This document shows, one piece after another, positions 1 through 8,661 of a stretch of DNA of 64,000 bases. The stretch is from Rhodobacteraceae bacterium EL53 (GTDB lineage Bacteria > Pseudomonadota > Alphaproteobacteria > Rhodobacterales > Rhodobacteraceae), in NCBI GenBank assembly GCA_900313015.1, contig OMPR01000014.1, positions 186,001 through 250,000 of the forward strand, in the 5' to 3' direction. Position numbers and translations under genes: made by a program. Every line of letters starts with the position of its first letter. Position 1 is the stretch's first letter. The notes beneath the pieces were generated by a model, which was not told the DNA's origin, searched no databases, and saw only the letters and a program-made list of their open reading frames with translations.

Positions 1-39
1 AGTACTACTGTCTGACCACCTTGGATATGAAGCCTGACA

Positions 40-378
40 ATGGAAGAAACGCCGGCACCTAGTGTCACGATACGACAAGGCGATTTGCCTGAGCTTTTTG
101 CACAAAACAGGTTGGGCGATTATCCCGTAGCTGTGCGCACAACCCGCGAAGTAATGGGTGGTGGGTTTGCGGATCAAGGCAAGCATCCAAATACCTGGAC
201 GGTCTATTTCTTGGTCGATGGTCAATGGGCGTTGGTTGAATCCGCGCGGGGGCTGAGACGTGAATGGTCCAGTTTAGACCGGCTGGAAAAGTGGATGCGA
301 AACCAAGGATTTAGGTTCTTTTGGGTGAGAAACGATATCGACCCGGCTGAGCCACTTCCCGTTTCCACACCTGAATAG
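40..378 (+). CDS. Hypothetical protein, 112 aa
   Basis: I do not recognise this small soluble protein. It has no signal peptide or membrane segment. Its centre is rich in Trp, Tyr and Phe and its C-terminal third is amphipathic (SLDRLEKWMRNQGFRFFW), which looks like a folded small domain. The ATG has no obvious Shine-Dalgarno, so the start is uncertain. It stands alone, about 190 bases ahead of the LicD-type gene, and nothing in the context suggests a role. Confidence 0.55.
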   Translation: MEETPAPSVTIRQGDLPELFAQNRLGDYPVAVRTTREVMGGGFADQGKHPNTWTVYFLVDGQWALVESARGLRREWSSLDRLEKWMRNQGFRFFWVRNDIDPAEPLPVSTPE

Positions 379-571
379 GGCTTATGGCGCCAGAAAGAGC
401 AGCGTTTCGCTGTCTTTCAAATCAACTCATTTTCAATAATGCATTCAGTGCAACAGTCACTTTTTGATTTTCGACCCTGAGCCCATGATGCTTGCGGGAA
501 GTCGAATGCGCTGATTAGGTGAAATCAGATTGAGGACGGGAAGAAGCAAAAAGCTCGCCTTCTCAAGCTAA

Positions 572-1903
572 ATGAGAACAGGCATTTTGAGCAGCGGGCA
601 GCACTTTCATATGGCAAATTTGACCACTAAGGGACGAACGTCGATCGTTACCCACCACACGAGCGACGGGTCTGCAACGCTGCTTGAACGTCTGAAGTTT
701 CATGGCGTGCCAGAGACGGGGTCGTTGAAATTATCTGGTATTGTCGTTTTTGCGAATGATTTTGGTCCCAGCCCTAAGGTGGAGTTGCGGTTTGAAGACA
801 ATGTTGTGCCTTTGACATTTTCGCAGAGTGCGGGAGTTAGCCGGAAACTTGATGGTCAGTCTAATTCGGCACAAAGTAGAATTGAGGAAATCATCATACC
901 AGAGGGCGCGGCAACCATGGATTTGGTTGTCCATTGCGAGCAAAGTGGAGAGCCGCAAAAGATTTTGAAACTGGTCGATCAAAAATTTGCTCAACCCAGT
1001 GATGACCTCCGCCAGATCCATCAAGACGCGTTGGCAATGACGCACGAAAGCTCGATCAAAGAGGCGCGCCAGCTGAACCGAAGCCTTAAGAGTGTTTCGG
1101 ACGAATATTCCAATTTGCCTGAGTATTTGGAAGCAAGGGTATTGATCTCGTCCAAGCTCAAGATAATGCCCACGAGAACGGTTAAGCAGATGATCAAGCT
1201 GAGAGGCGTGAGAACTGTGAATGATGATAGCGAAAAGTTCGAGGCCTTTGCCGAGAAGCTGTCAACGTTACTGAACGGGGTTAACCTGTCTCACCACGGA
1301 TTTGCATCCGGATTTGGGGCCGACGAAAACCATGACTCCATTTGGGATCATATTCGCCAGTTGTCTGTTGAGCTTGAGAAAGAAGGGCTGTCCGTGTTCA
1401 TAAACTCGGGGACGCTACTTGGGTACGTGCGCAGCAAAAAGCTTATTGAACACGACGATGATATCGATCTAGCGGTCGTGCTAAGCGCGAATAGCGTTTC
1501 TGAGGTGGTTCGCGAATGGGTGGCTTTGGAGGCGACGCTGGAAAGGCTGGATTTGCTTGATCATGTTAACAATGAAATCGTCAAGCATAAGGGGTTCTAT
1601 AAGCTTAGAACTATTGGGGACTATCAGGTCGATTTGTTCCCCGCTTGGGAGATCGATGGAAAGTTTTTTGTTTGGCCGCATACATTTGGAAATCTTGATA
1701 GGGAAGATGTCTTACCCCTAGAGGAAACCAACATCGATGGGGTGAAAATGCCTGCCACGCCATCAAGAATGCTCAAGCTGAATTATGGTGATGATTGGAT
1801 GATCCCAAATAAGTTTTGGTCGTTTAATTGGTCTAAAGCCAAAACGAGGTTTTCTGAATTTCTGGCGCAGTTGGATATCGTGCGGGCCGAGGGTCGGAAA
1901 TAA
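572..1903 (+). CDS. LicD/fukutin-family nucleotidyltransferase-fold protein
   Basis: The C-terminal part (about residues 260-430) carries the LicD/fukutin signature: SGTLLG at 279-284 followed by HDDDIDL at 294-300, the acidic metal-binding motif of this nucleotidyltransferase-like fold. Family members transfer phosphocholine or similar groups to surface glycans. The first roughly 250 residues show no motif I recognise; 50-125 look beta-rich and 140-215 helical. The gene is visibly richer in A and T than its neighbours and has no glycan-synthesis genes nearby, which may indicate acquisition by transfer. No clear ribosome binding site precedes the ATG at 572; a second ATG at 611 is possible. 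The acceptor cannot be predicted. Confidence 0.75.
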   Translation: MRTGILSSGQHFHMANLTTKGRTSIVTHHTSDGSATLLERLKFHGVPETGSLKLSGIVVFANDFGPSPKVELRFEDNVVPLTFSQSAGVSRKLDGQSNSAQSRIEEIIIPEGAATMDLVVHCEQSGEPQKILKLVDQKFAQPSDDLRQIHQDALAMTHESSIKEARQLNRSLKSVSDEYSNLPEYLEARVLISSKLKIMPTRTVKQMIKLRGVRTVNDDSEKFEAFAEKLSTLLNGVNLSHHGFASGFGADENHDSIWDHIRQLSVELEKEGLSVFINSGTLLGYVRSKKLIEHDDDIDLAVVLSANSVSEVVREWVALEATLERLDLLDHVNNEIVKHKGFYKLRTIGDYQVDLFPAWEIDGKFFVWPHTFGNLDREDVLPLEETNIDGVKMPATPSRMLKLNYGDDWMIPNKFWSFNWSKAKTRFSEFLAQLDIVRAEGRK

Positions 1904-2071
1904 TACCTCAACCTTGCAGCCATATGCCAACAACAGAACGCTTTGCTCATGTGGGCCAGTGCTGGTGGTGGTCGGTTTAGACGTGGCGTCACCATTGCTG
2001 AGCTGCGGCGTGTATTGGTGGCCCGGGGCATAAAACACGCTAGGCTTGCCAAAATTCCAAAGGAGATCCCC

Positions 2072-2467
2072 ATGACCGTATCCCGCATCGGCACCCAACC
2101 TGTTCTGCCCAATGGTGTCACCGTGCCATTGATCCCTGCAACCCGGTGTGCTGGATTGATATTTTGTTCGGGCGCTTTGGGTGTGGATGAAAATTTCAAG
2201 ATCGTTGACGGTGGGATCGGGGCGCAGACGCGTCAGGCCATTGCCAATCTTGAACAGGTTCTGGCATCGGCCGGGGCCACTTTGTCGGATGTGGCCAAAA
2301 CAACGGTTTGGCTGACAGATCTGGCGGATTTTGCTGAATTCAATGCGGCCTATGCCGAAGCTTTTGGGGAAGGTGTGCCTGCACGGTCTACCGTGACATC
2401 GGCTCTTGCCATCCCCGGTGCGCTGGTCGAGATCGAGGCCATCGCGGCAGACCCTAACGCGGGATGA
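2072..2467 (+). CDS. RidA family (YjgF/YER057c/UK114) protein, 131 aa
   Basis: A RidA-fold protein. The classical enzymes deaminate reactive enamine/imine intermediates made by PLP enzymes; many paralogues have other roles in amine catabolism. Family features seen are the CSGALGVD segment, the ANLEQVLASAGATLSDVAKTTVW stretch (about residues 60-85, shown here by its ends only: ANLEQVL and KTTVW), and the RSTVTSALAIPGALVEIEA C-terminus with the usual Arg. The start at 2072 is preceded by AGGAGAT at good spacing, so the longer open frame from 1943 is not used. It follows the LicD gene on the same strand but is separated by about 170 bases. Confidence 0.85.
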   Translation: MTVSRIGTQPVLPNGVTVPLIPATRCAGLIFCSGALGVDENFKIVDGGIGAQTRQAIANLEQVLASAGATLSDVAKTTVWLTDLADFAEFNAAYAEAFGEGVPARSTVTSALAIPGALVEIEAIAADPNAG

Positions 2468-2484
2468 TGCGCGTCTAAATTCCA

Positions 2485-2521
2485 CAGAGGCGGTTGAATC
2501 ATTTGATGAATCCCGCCTCTG
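2485..2521. terminator. Hairpin after the RidA gene
   Basis: Perfect 9-bp arms CAGAGGCGG (2485-2493) and CCGCCTCTG (2513-2521) around a 19-base loop, 18 bases after the RidA stop. There is no T-tract, so it may be a weak or factor-assisted terminator. Confidence 0.4.
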
Positions 2522-2606
2522 AACGCGCTCAAATGTGGGCGCGGCATGTCCCTTGGCACAATGCGGATGAGGTTATTTTACTCAACGTCACAAGCTTCTT
2601 CTAAAA

Positions 2607-2630
2607 ATAGAATTTGAATTCTAATTCTAT
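2607..2630. promoter_or_regulatory. Nested palindromes upstream of TRAP operon (candidate operator)
   Basis: TAGAATT-TG-AATTCTA (2608-2623) is a perfect 16-base palindrome. It overlaps a second inverted repeat, ATAGAATT (2607-2614) with AATTCTAT (2623-2630). The site lies about 90 bases before the dctP ATG in an AT-rich stretch. A dimeric repressor site is plausible; the TetR encoded within the same operon is one candidate. Confidence 0.45.
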
Positions 2631-2717
2631 AAATTTCTATCCTGCGCACAGGACGTCGAGATTCGGCGTAGGAGAGGATAGGGCGCGGCCATCTGCGTCT
2701 GTTTAGGGAGAAGACTG

Positions 2718-3719
2718 ATGATCCACGCGCTTGTAAAAGCCGCTGCTGCCGCTGTTGTTGCGGTCGCGCTGACCCCCGCAGCAAGCTTTGCCAAGACTGA
2801 GCTTAAGGCGGCCACTCTGGCGCCGGAGGGCACGCCTTGGTTTGATTTCCTCAGCAAGTGGGAACAGGCCGTTGAGGCCGCCAGCGACGGCGAAATTGAC
2901 ATTCAGATTTTCCCCAGCGCGCAGTTGGGCAACGAATGGGAAGTGTGGAACAAAGTCGCCAAGGGTCGGATCGAAATAGGTCTGTTCAGTGCTGCGGTGA
3001 TGTCCGAAAAAGTGCCGCCTATGGCCTTGATGAGCACCCCGTTCCTGTTCGACAGCGAACAGACCGCCTATTGCGTCTACGACACTGAATTAAAGGGTGA
3101 ATTCACCGAATTACTTGAGGATCGGTTCAAGGTCATTTCGTGGGGCGAAACAGGCTGGGTACAGGTTTATGCTCAGGATGATCTGTCAGATGTGGCGAAC
3201 GCAGATGGCTATAAGACCCGCGTGGCCCCACAGGCGATGTCGCGGACATTGTGGGCGTCAGTCGGGGCCAACGGTGTTGAAATCCCGTTTGCTGATACGC
3301 CTGCGGCTTTGCAAACCGGGCTGGTGCGCAGTGGCGAGGCGACAGGCATTTCTTATGTGGCCTTTGGTCTGAACAAGGTCGCGCCGCATTTGATGCTGAC
3401 ACGTCACATGCATCAGGCCGGGTCGATCATGATGGGCAAAAAGGTCTGGAACAAGCTGAGCGAAGACGAACAAGCCATCCTGATCGACAACATGCCGGAC
3501 CTGAACGAGTTGCGTCAGGGGGTTATGGGTGTCGAACAGTATCTGATCGGCCAATACGAAGAGGCGGGCGGTCTGGTCCAACATCTGACACCGGAACAGC
3601 GCGCCGCTTGGAAAGCCAAGGTTGAACCGAATTGGCCTGCGTTTGTCGAAGACCTTGGCCCCGAGGCGGTTGCGTTGTGGCCGCGCGTTCTTGAGGCCAA
3701 GAAAGCCTGCGGCGAGTAA
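2718..3719 (+). CDS. TRAP transporter DctP-type substrate-binding protein
   Basis: Periplasmic ligand-binding component of a TRAP importer, 333 aa. A Sec signal peptide is visible (Lys6, a long Ala/Val core, cleavage near ASFA-KT at about residue 25). The mature protein matches the DctP fold: ATLAPEGTPW at the start, SAQLGNEWEV, KGRIEIGLFS, then TPFLFDSEQ. The hinge region ADGYKTRVAPQAM contains the conserved Arg that usually clamps a ligand carboxylate. AGGGAG precedes the start. It is the first gene of a long plus-strand operon with DctQ and DctM directly downstream. The ligand is unknown; the acyl-CoA ligase downstream suggests an organic acid. Confidence 0.9.
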   Translation: MIHALVKAAAAAVVAVALTPAASFAKTELKAATLAPEGTPWFDFLSKWEQAVEAASDGEIDIQIFPSAQLGNEWEVWNKVAKGRIEIGLFSAAVMSEKVPPMALMSTPFLFDSEQTAYCVYDTELKGEFTELLEDRFKVISWGETGWVQVYAQDDLSDVANADGYKTRVAPQAMSRTLWASVGANGVEIPFADTPAALQTGLVRSGEATGISYVAFGLNKVAPHLMLTRHMHQAGSIMMGKKVWNKLSEDEQAILIDNMPDLNELRQGVMGVEQYLIGQYEEAGGLVQHLTPEQRAAWKAKVEPNWPAFVEDLGPEAVALWPRVLEAKKACGE

Positions 3720-3724
3720 TAGGG

Positions 3725-4219
3725 GTGCAGATCAGCCGTCGCATTCTGTCGGGATTGTTTGCTGTCGATGTGACGGTTTCAATCTCGGCCTATGTCGCCG
3801 TTGCCGTGTTGTTGCTGGGCGATGTGATCTTGCGGGAAACCGGGGGTGGTTCGTTATGGGGCGCCCAACGGATTTCTGTCTATCTGATGATTGTCATCGG
3901 GTTTTTGGGGCTTGGGCTTGCGGCGGCTAAGGGGCGGCATTTGCGGCCCCAATTTCTGGATCATGTGGTGCCGGCGCGGTTTTCGGAAACTGCGGACCGG
4001 ATCGGCAGCGGTTTGATGGCGTTGATCTTTGGCGGATTTGGCGTTGTTGGCGTGCAATTTGTGGCTGAAGCGATCGAATACGGCGACATGGCGCGGATCA
4101 TCGACATCCCGTTGTGGTACATCCAATTGGTTGTTCCCTATGCCTTTTTCTCGACCGCGCTGCGCTATGTTCTGTTTGCTCTGCATCCTGAGTTGCGCCC
4201 GCAGGAGGTTCTGGAATGA
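3725..4219 (+). CDS. TRAP transporter small permease (DctQ)
   Basis: Small integral-membrane subunit of the TRAP importer, 164 aa, with four predicted membrane helices (about residues 10-35, 45-65, 95-120, 135-155). It starts at a GTG five bases after the dctP stop and its end overlaps the dctM ATG (ATGA). Length and topology fit DctQ, which scaffolds the large permease. Confidence 0.85.
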   Translation: MQISRRILSGLFAVDVTVSISAYVAVAVLLLGDVILRETGGGSLWGAQRISVYLMIVIGFLGLGLAAAKGRHLRPQFLDHVVPARFSETADRIGSGLMALIFGGFGVVGVQFVAEAIEYGDMARIIDIPLWYIQLVVPYAFFSTALRYVLFALHPELRPQEVLE

Positions 4220-5478
4220 TCCTGTCTCTTGGACTGTTGTTTCTGGCGCTTGGGGCTTTGATCCTGCGCGTTAACATTGCGGCTGTTTTGCTGCTGGTCG
4301 GGGCCTATGTGCATCTGGCCTGGGGCGATGGAGAGCTGACCTACATCATCGAAGACATGTGGGGCGCCATCGACAAAGAAGTGTTGCTGTCGATCCCGCT
4401 GTTTCTGCTGTGTGGTTCGGTCATGGGCAAAGGCGCGATTGCTGAACGCCTGATCCGGGTGATGCGGTCGCTGACCGCGCCGGTACCTGGGGGCATGGCG
4501 TTGGCAACGATCCTGACCTGTGCAATTTTTGCTGCCATTTCCGGGTCCAGCGCAGTAACGCTGATCGCGGTGGGTTCCATCGCCTATCCGGCCCTGATCA
4601 AGGATGGGTATTCCAAAAGTTTCGCCCTTGGCGCGCTGGCCACTGGCGGGACGTTGGGTGTGGTGATCCCGCCCTCGATTCCGATGATCCTGTATGGGAT
4701 CGTGACCGAAACCTCGATCGTGGATCTGTTCACCGCCGGGATTCTGCCGGGGCTGTTCCTGACGGTTCTGTTGGGCAGTTACACCGTGTTCGCCAATCGC
4801 CATGTGGCGCGTGAACAGTTTTCGATAGAGGAATTTGGGTCGGCGCTGAAATCGGGGATCTGGTCGCTGTTCATGCCGGTGATCCTTTTGGGCGGGATCT
4901 ATTCCGGGTATTTCTCCCCAACCGAAAGCGCCGCTGTGGCGTTGGGGTATTCGCTGATCGTTGAGCGGTTTATTCACCGCCAACTGTCTCTGCGCGACCT
5001 CTATGATACCGCGTTGGACACGACCACCATGATGGGGGCGCTGTTCCCGCTGCTGGCGATTGCGCTGAGCATTAACCTGTTGCTGACTGCTGAACAGGTG
5101 CCATCACAACTGGCGGACTGGGTCGCTGGCTTTGTAGAAGACCGCACCACGTTCCTGTTGCTGGTCAATGGTTTGCTGCTGATCGTGGGCTGCGTGATGG
5201 ACATGGCATCTGCAATTTTGATCCTGGCCCCCTTATTGCAGCAAATGGGCGAAGTCTATGGCATTGATCCGGTCCATCTGGGCGTGATCATGACCGTCAA
5301 TCTTGAGATCGGTTTGCTGACACCCCCTGTTGGCCTGAACCTGATCATCGCTATGACAGCCTTTCGGGAACCCTTCAGCCTAATCGTACGCGGGGTGCTG
5401 CCGTTCATTGGCATCATGCTGTTCGGGCTGATCGTAATTTCTTTTGTGCCTGCGTTGTCCTTGTGGCTGGTTGGATGA
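4216..5478 (+). CDS. TRAP transporter large permease (DctM)
   Basis: The translocation subunit, 420 aa, with about 12 hydrophobic segments. Conserved DctM features include SIPLFLLCGSVMGKG, the AISGSSAVTLIAVGSI loop (GSSAVT), GGTLGVVIPPSIPMILYG, and LGVIMTVNLEIGLLTPPVGLNL near the C-terminus, quoted here as separate landmarks. It overlaps dctQ by four bases. Together with dctP and dctQ it makes a complete sodium-driven TRAP system at the head of a catabolic operon. Confidence 0.9.
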   Translation: MILSLGLLFLALGALILRVNIAAVLLLVGAYVHLAWGDGELTYIIEDMWGAIDKEVLLSIPLFLLCGSVMGKGAIAERLIRVMRSLTAPVPGGMALATILTCAIFAAISGSSAVTLIAVGSIAYPALIKDGYSKSFALGALATGGTLGVVIPPSIPMILYGIVTETSIVDLFTAGILPGLFLTVLLGSYTVFANRHVAREQFSIEEFGSALKSGIWSLFMPVILLGGIYSGYFSPTESAAVALGYSLIVERFIHRQLSLRDLYDTALDTTTMMGALFPLLAIALSINLLLTAEQVPSQLADWVAGFVEDRTTFLLLVNGLLLIVGCVMDMASAILILAPLLQQMGEVYGIDPVHLGVIMTVNLEIGLLTPPVGLNLIIAMTAFREPFSLIVRGVLPFIGIMLFGLIVISFVPALSLWLVG

Positions 5479-5503
5479 ACAGGGATGTGAGGAGAGAGAA
5501 ACC

Positions 5504-7129
5504 ATGAAGCGGATTTGGCAGAAACATTACGGCGACATGAGCCCCGAAATCAGGTGGGAACAGGACGGGTCCATGGCGGATTTGATCGAACGGGCGGCAG
5601 AAAAATTTGCGGATCTGCCGGCGGTTGCCTGTTTTGGCACCACGCTCAGCTATCGACAGGTCGAGCGGTTGTCGCGCGATTTTGCGGCCTATTTGCAGAA
5701 TGGGTTGGGGTTGGAGCAGGGTGCGCGGGTGGCGATCATGTTGCCCAACATCATCCCGTTTCACGTCGCCAGCTTTGGCATGATCCGCGCCGGGATGGTG
5801 CAGGTGAATGTCAATCCGATGTACACTCCGCACGAGCTGGCGCATCAGCTGAATGACTCTGGCGCCGAAACCATCGTGGTGGCCAGCATGGTCAGCGCCA
5901 CGCTGGGCGCCGTGCTGGAGCAGACGCAAATCAAGACCGTGATCACCGTTGATTTGGCGGATCTGACCGCCGCGCCGATCCCTGCGGCGCCGGTGGATGA
6001 GGCCATAACTGGCGCAATTGCATTGACGGATGCATTGGCACAGGGGGCCCAACTGGCGTTTAAACGCCCTGAAATTACGCAGGATGACCTGATTTTCCTG
6101 CAGTACACCGGCGGCACCACGGGCCTGAGCAAAGGCGCGATGCTAAGCCACGGCAATCTGGTCTCTAACGTTGCGGTCTATGATGCGCTGGCCGGGGCGA
6201 TTACCGAAGAGGGCAAGGAAATCGTGATCACCCCGATCCCGATGTATCATATCTTTGCTTTGATGGTGAATTGCCTGTGCTACTGGCGCTATGGCGCGCT
6301 GAATGTGTTGATTGCCGATCCGCGCGACATGGCGGGGTTTGTCAAAACCCTGAGCCAGTACAAGTTCACCGCCATGACCGGGGTCAACACGCTGTACAAT
6401 GGGTTGCTGCATACGCCGGGGTTTGCGGAACTGGATTTTTCCTCGCTCAAGGTGTGCTGGGGCGGCGGCGCACCAATCCAAGAGGCAGTGTCGCACAAAT
6501 GGCATGACATCACTGGGGGGCATATCCGCGAAGGCTATGGGTTATCTGAAACCTCGCCCATCGTGTCGATGAATCTGGTGGCGCGTAACGCCTATACAGG
6601 CACCATTGGTATTCCGGTGCCCTCGACCGATATCTCGTTGCGGGACGAGAACGGGGTCGAGGTTGAAATCGGGGCCGAGGGCGAGCTGTGCGTGCGCGGT
6701 CCGCAAGTGATGCAGGGCTATTGGAACCGCCCCGATGCCACCGCCGAGGTGATGACCGAGGATGGGTATTTTTGCACCGGCGATGTGGCCGTGGCAGATG
6801 CTGACGGGTTCTTTCGCATCGTGGACCGCAAGAAGGACATGATCCTGGTGTCCGGGTTCAACGTCTACCCAAACGAGATCGAAGGCGCGGTTGCCCTGAT
6901 CCCCGGCATTGTCGAATGTGCCTGTATCGGGGTGCCGGACGACCATACTGGTGAGGCGGTCAAAGTGTTTGCCGTGCGCTATGATGACACTCTGACCGAG
7001 GCAATGGTGCGCAGCACCTGTCGCGAAACCCTGACGGGTTACAAGGTTCCGGCAACGGTGGAATTCATAGACGAGCTACCGAAATCCAGCGTGGGCAAGA
7101 TCCTGCGGCGCGCCTTGCGGCGGGTGTAA
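5504..7129 (+). CDS. Acyl-CoA ligase (long-chain/aryl acid-CoA ligase family)
   Basis: AMP-forming acid:CoA ligase, 541 aa, which activates a carboxylic acid to its CoA thioester. The P-loop motif YTGGTTGLSKGA is at about residues 204-215, the GYGLSETSP motif at about 343-351, the hinge GYFCTGDVA and VDRKKDMI at about 422-450, and the C-terminal catalytic Lys in KSSVGKILRRAL. The ATG at 5504 follows GGAGAG, so the upstream in-frame codons overlapping dctM are not used. Its place directly after a TRAP importer suggests it activates the imported acid. Chain length or aromatic specificity cannot be told. Confidence 0.85.
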   Translation: MKRIWQKHYGDMSPEIRWEQDGSMADLIERAAEKFADLPAVACFGTTLSYRQVERLSRDFAAYLQNGLGLEQGARVAIMLPNIIPFHVASFGMIRAGMVQVNVNPMYTPHELAHQLNDSGAETIVVASMVSATLGAVLEQTQIKTVITVDLADLTAAPIPAAPVDEAITGAIALTDALAQGAQLAFKRPEITQDDLIFLQYTGGTTGLSKGAMLSHGNLVSNVAVYDALAGAITEEGKEIVITPIPMYHIFALMVNCLCYWRYGALNVLIADPRDMAGFVKTLSQYKFTAMTGVNTLYNGLLHTPGFAELDFSSLKVCWGGGAPIQEAVSHKWHDITGGHIREGYGLSETSPIVSMNLVARNAYTGTIGIPVPSTDISLRDENGVEVEIGAEGELCVRGPQVMQGYWNRPDATAEVMTEDGYFCTGDVAVADADGFFRIVDRKKDMILVSGFNVYPNEIEGAVALIPGIVECACIGVPDDHTGEAVKVFAVRYDDTLTEAMVRSTCRETLTGYKVPATVEFIDELPKSSVGKILRRALRRV

Positions 7130-7132
7130 GCG

Positions 7133-8026
7133 ATGCAGGCAGGATCCCCTCCGGTAATGGCATATGTGGTCATGGCATTGGGCGCAACGGGCCTGACGCT
7201 GGGCGATTTCTTTATCAAGAAGTCATCGCTGGCGGGGGTGTCGCTGCCGGCGTTGATGGTGTTTTCATGGCCCTTTACCATCGCCGCGTTGCTGATGCTG
7301 GCGCATCTAAAGGGCGGCATTCGCCATCATTTGTACCCCCGTGCCCCGGGGCGACTGTTGATCCGGGCGGTTCTGTTGCTGGTGATGGCGACGCTGAACA
7401 TTACGTCGCTGATGATGAACCCCTATGCCCAGCACGCCATGCTGTTTCAATTGTCGCCAGTGTTTGCCCTGCTGATCAGTGTTCTGGTGCTGGGCGAACG
7501 GCTGAGCGCGCATGTGATCGTGGTGTTGGTAACGTGTCTGGCGGGCACTTGGTTGATCCTTGATCCGGGGTTTCAGGGGATCTCGGCCACTTTGCTGATC
7601 GCGGTGGCCGCGGCGCTGTCGAATGCGGTGACCAATACGTTTGTTGCGGTGAACCGCACCGCAGCAACGCCGCTTGGATTTACATTCTGGGCCGTGAACG
7701 GTGTGTCGCTGGTCATTGTGCCATGGTGGCTGTTGGTAGATCGATCGGTTCCAGCGTTGAATGCGCAGATGTTCATTCAGCTAAGTGCCGGATTTGCGGT
7801 TCTGGGTATCATTCTGGCCAGCCTTGCCATGCAGTTGGCCCGTGGCAATATTGGACGGATCAGCATCATGCTCTACGTCCAAATGCCAGTGGCGTTGGGT
7901 CTGGGGTGGTTGGCGTTTGGGGAATACCCGCCGCAATCGGCCATTCTGGGCGGGATTTTGATAGGGTTGGCGGGGGCCTCGGTGCCGCTGATGGCGCGAC
8001 GACACAGGGAAAGGGCACCGACATGA
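7133..8026 (+). CDS. DMT-superfamily transporter, EamA type
   Basis: Drug/metabolite transporter of 297 aa with ten predicted membrane helices in two EamA repeats (about 10-140 and 150-285). Hallmarks are SPVFALLISVLVLGERLS at the end of the first repeat and the matching PVALGLGWLAFGEYPPQ in the second. It starts three bases after the ligase stop and overlaps the TetR gene by four bases. EamA proteins usually export metabolites; here it may relieve accumulation of a pathway intermediate. A start at Met9 is also possible. Confidence 0.8.
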   Translation: MQAGSPPVMAYVVMALGATGLTLGDFFIKKSSLAGVSLPALMVFSWPFTIAALLMLAHLKGGIRHHLYPRAPGRLLIRAVLLLVMATLNITSLMMNPYAQHAMLFQLSPVFALLISVLVLGERLSAHVIVVLVTCLAGTWLILDPGFQGISATLLIAVAAALSNAVTNTFVAVNRTAATPLGFTFWAVNGVSLVIVPWWLLVDRSVPALNAQMFIQLSAGFAVLGIILASLAMQLARGNIGRISIMLYVQMPVALGLGWLAFGEYPPQSAILGGILIGLAGASVPLMARRHRERAPT

Positions 8027-8661
8027 GCAAGAGTGGATCAGACGGATACCGCCCCAGCAAACAGGCCCGCAGTGTTCGGTCCGAACAGTTGCTGCTAGAG
8101 GCGGGCGAGGCGTTGTTTGCCGAAAACGGGTATCAGAGCACCAAGGTCACGGACATCATCGAGAGGTCGGGCTGTTCTACGGGAACTTTTTATCATCGGT
8201 TTACCGACAAAGAAGGGCTGGCCCGGCTGATGATCGAGCGGTTCATCGACGAGGCTGACGATGTCATCCAATCGTTGGATCTGAACCGGAACATTCACGG
8301 CGATTTGCCCCAGATGTTGGCCTATCTGGCGGGTGGTCTGCACGACAGCATGACCGAACGATTGGGGGTCTATCGTGCGTCACAGCGGCTTAATACACTC
8401 AGTTCGGACCGCTCGGCGGATACTGGCGTTCTGGTGGCCCCGCTTGAGGCGCATGTGATGACCTATCTGGATCAGTACCGCGATCAGATCACAGCCGCTG
8501 ATCCGGACGAGGCTCTGCGCCATGCGCTGCAGTTGATCATCATGGTCACACTGCAGACGCGGCTGGGGGCAGGGCGGTTGTTCCCGCGCGATAAGGCAGG
8601 GCTGACGCAGATGCTGGTGCAAGCCTCTTTGGGGTTGTTGCAACAAGGGAATAGATCATGA
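8023..8661 (+). CDS. TetR/AcrR family transcriptional regulator
   Basis: A repressor-type regulator of 212 aa. The N-terminal helix-turn-helix spans about residues 15-65 (EALFAENGYQSTKVTDIIE then GCSTGTFYHRFTDKEGL), followed by a helical ligand-binding domain. It overlaps both neighbours by four bases (ATGA), so it is translated with the transporter and amidohydrolase genes. A regulator inside the operon makes autoregulation likely; the palindrome near 2607-2630 is a candidate target. Confidence 0.85.
   Translation: MSKSGSDGYRPSKQARSVRSEQLLLEAGEALFAENGYQSTKVTDIIERSGCSTGTFYHRFTDKEGLARLMIERFIDEADDVIQSLDLNRNIHGDLPQMLAYLAGGLHDSMTERLGVYRASQRLNTLSSDRSADTGVLVAPLEAHVMTYLDQYRDQITAADPDEALRHALQLIIMVTLQTRLGAGRLFPRDKAGLTQMLVQASLGLLQQGNRS

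Noticed and set aside
1763-2485. 240-codon minus-strand open frame over the RidA gene
   Set aside because: Shadow of the LicD 3' end and the RidA gene; no family features or ribosome binding site.
4165-4983. 272-codon minus-strand open frame
   Set aside because: Gln/Arg/His-rich antisense shadow of dctM, not a plausible protein.
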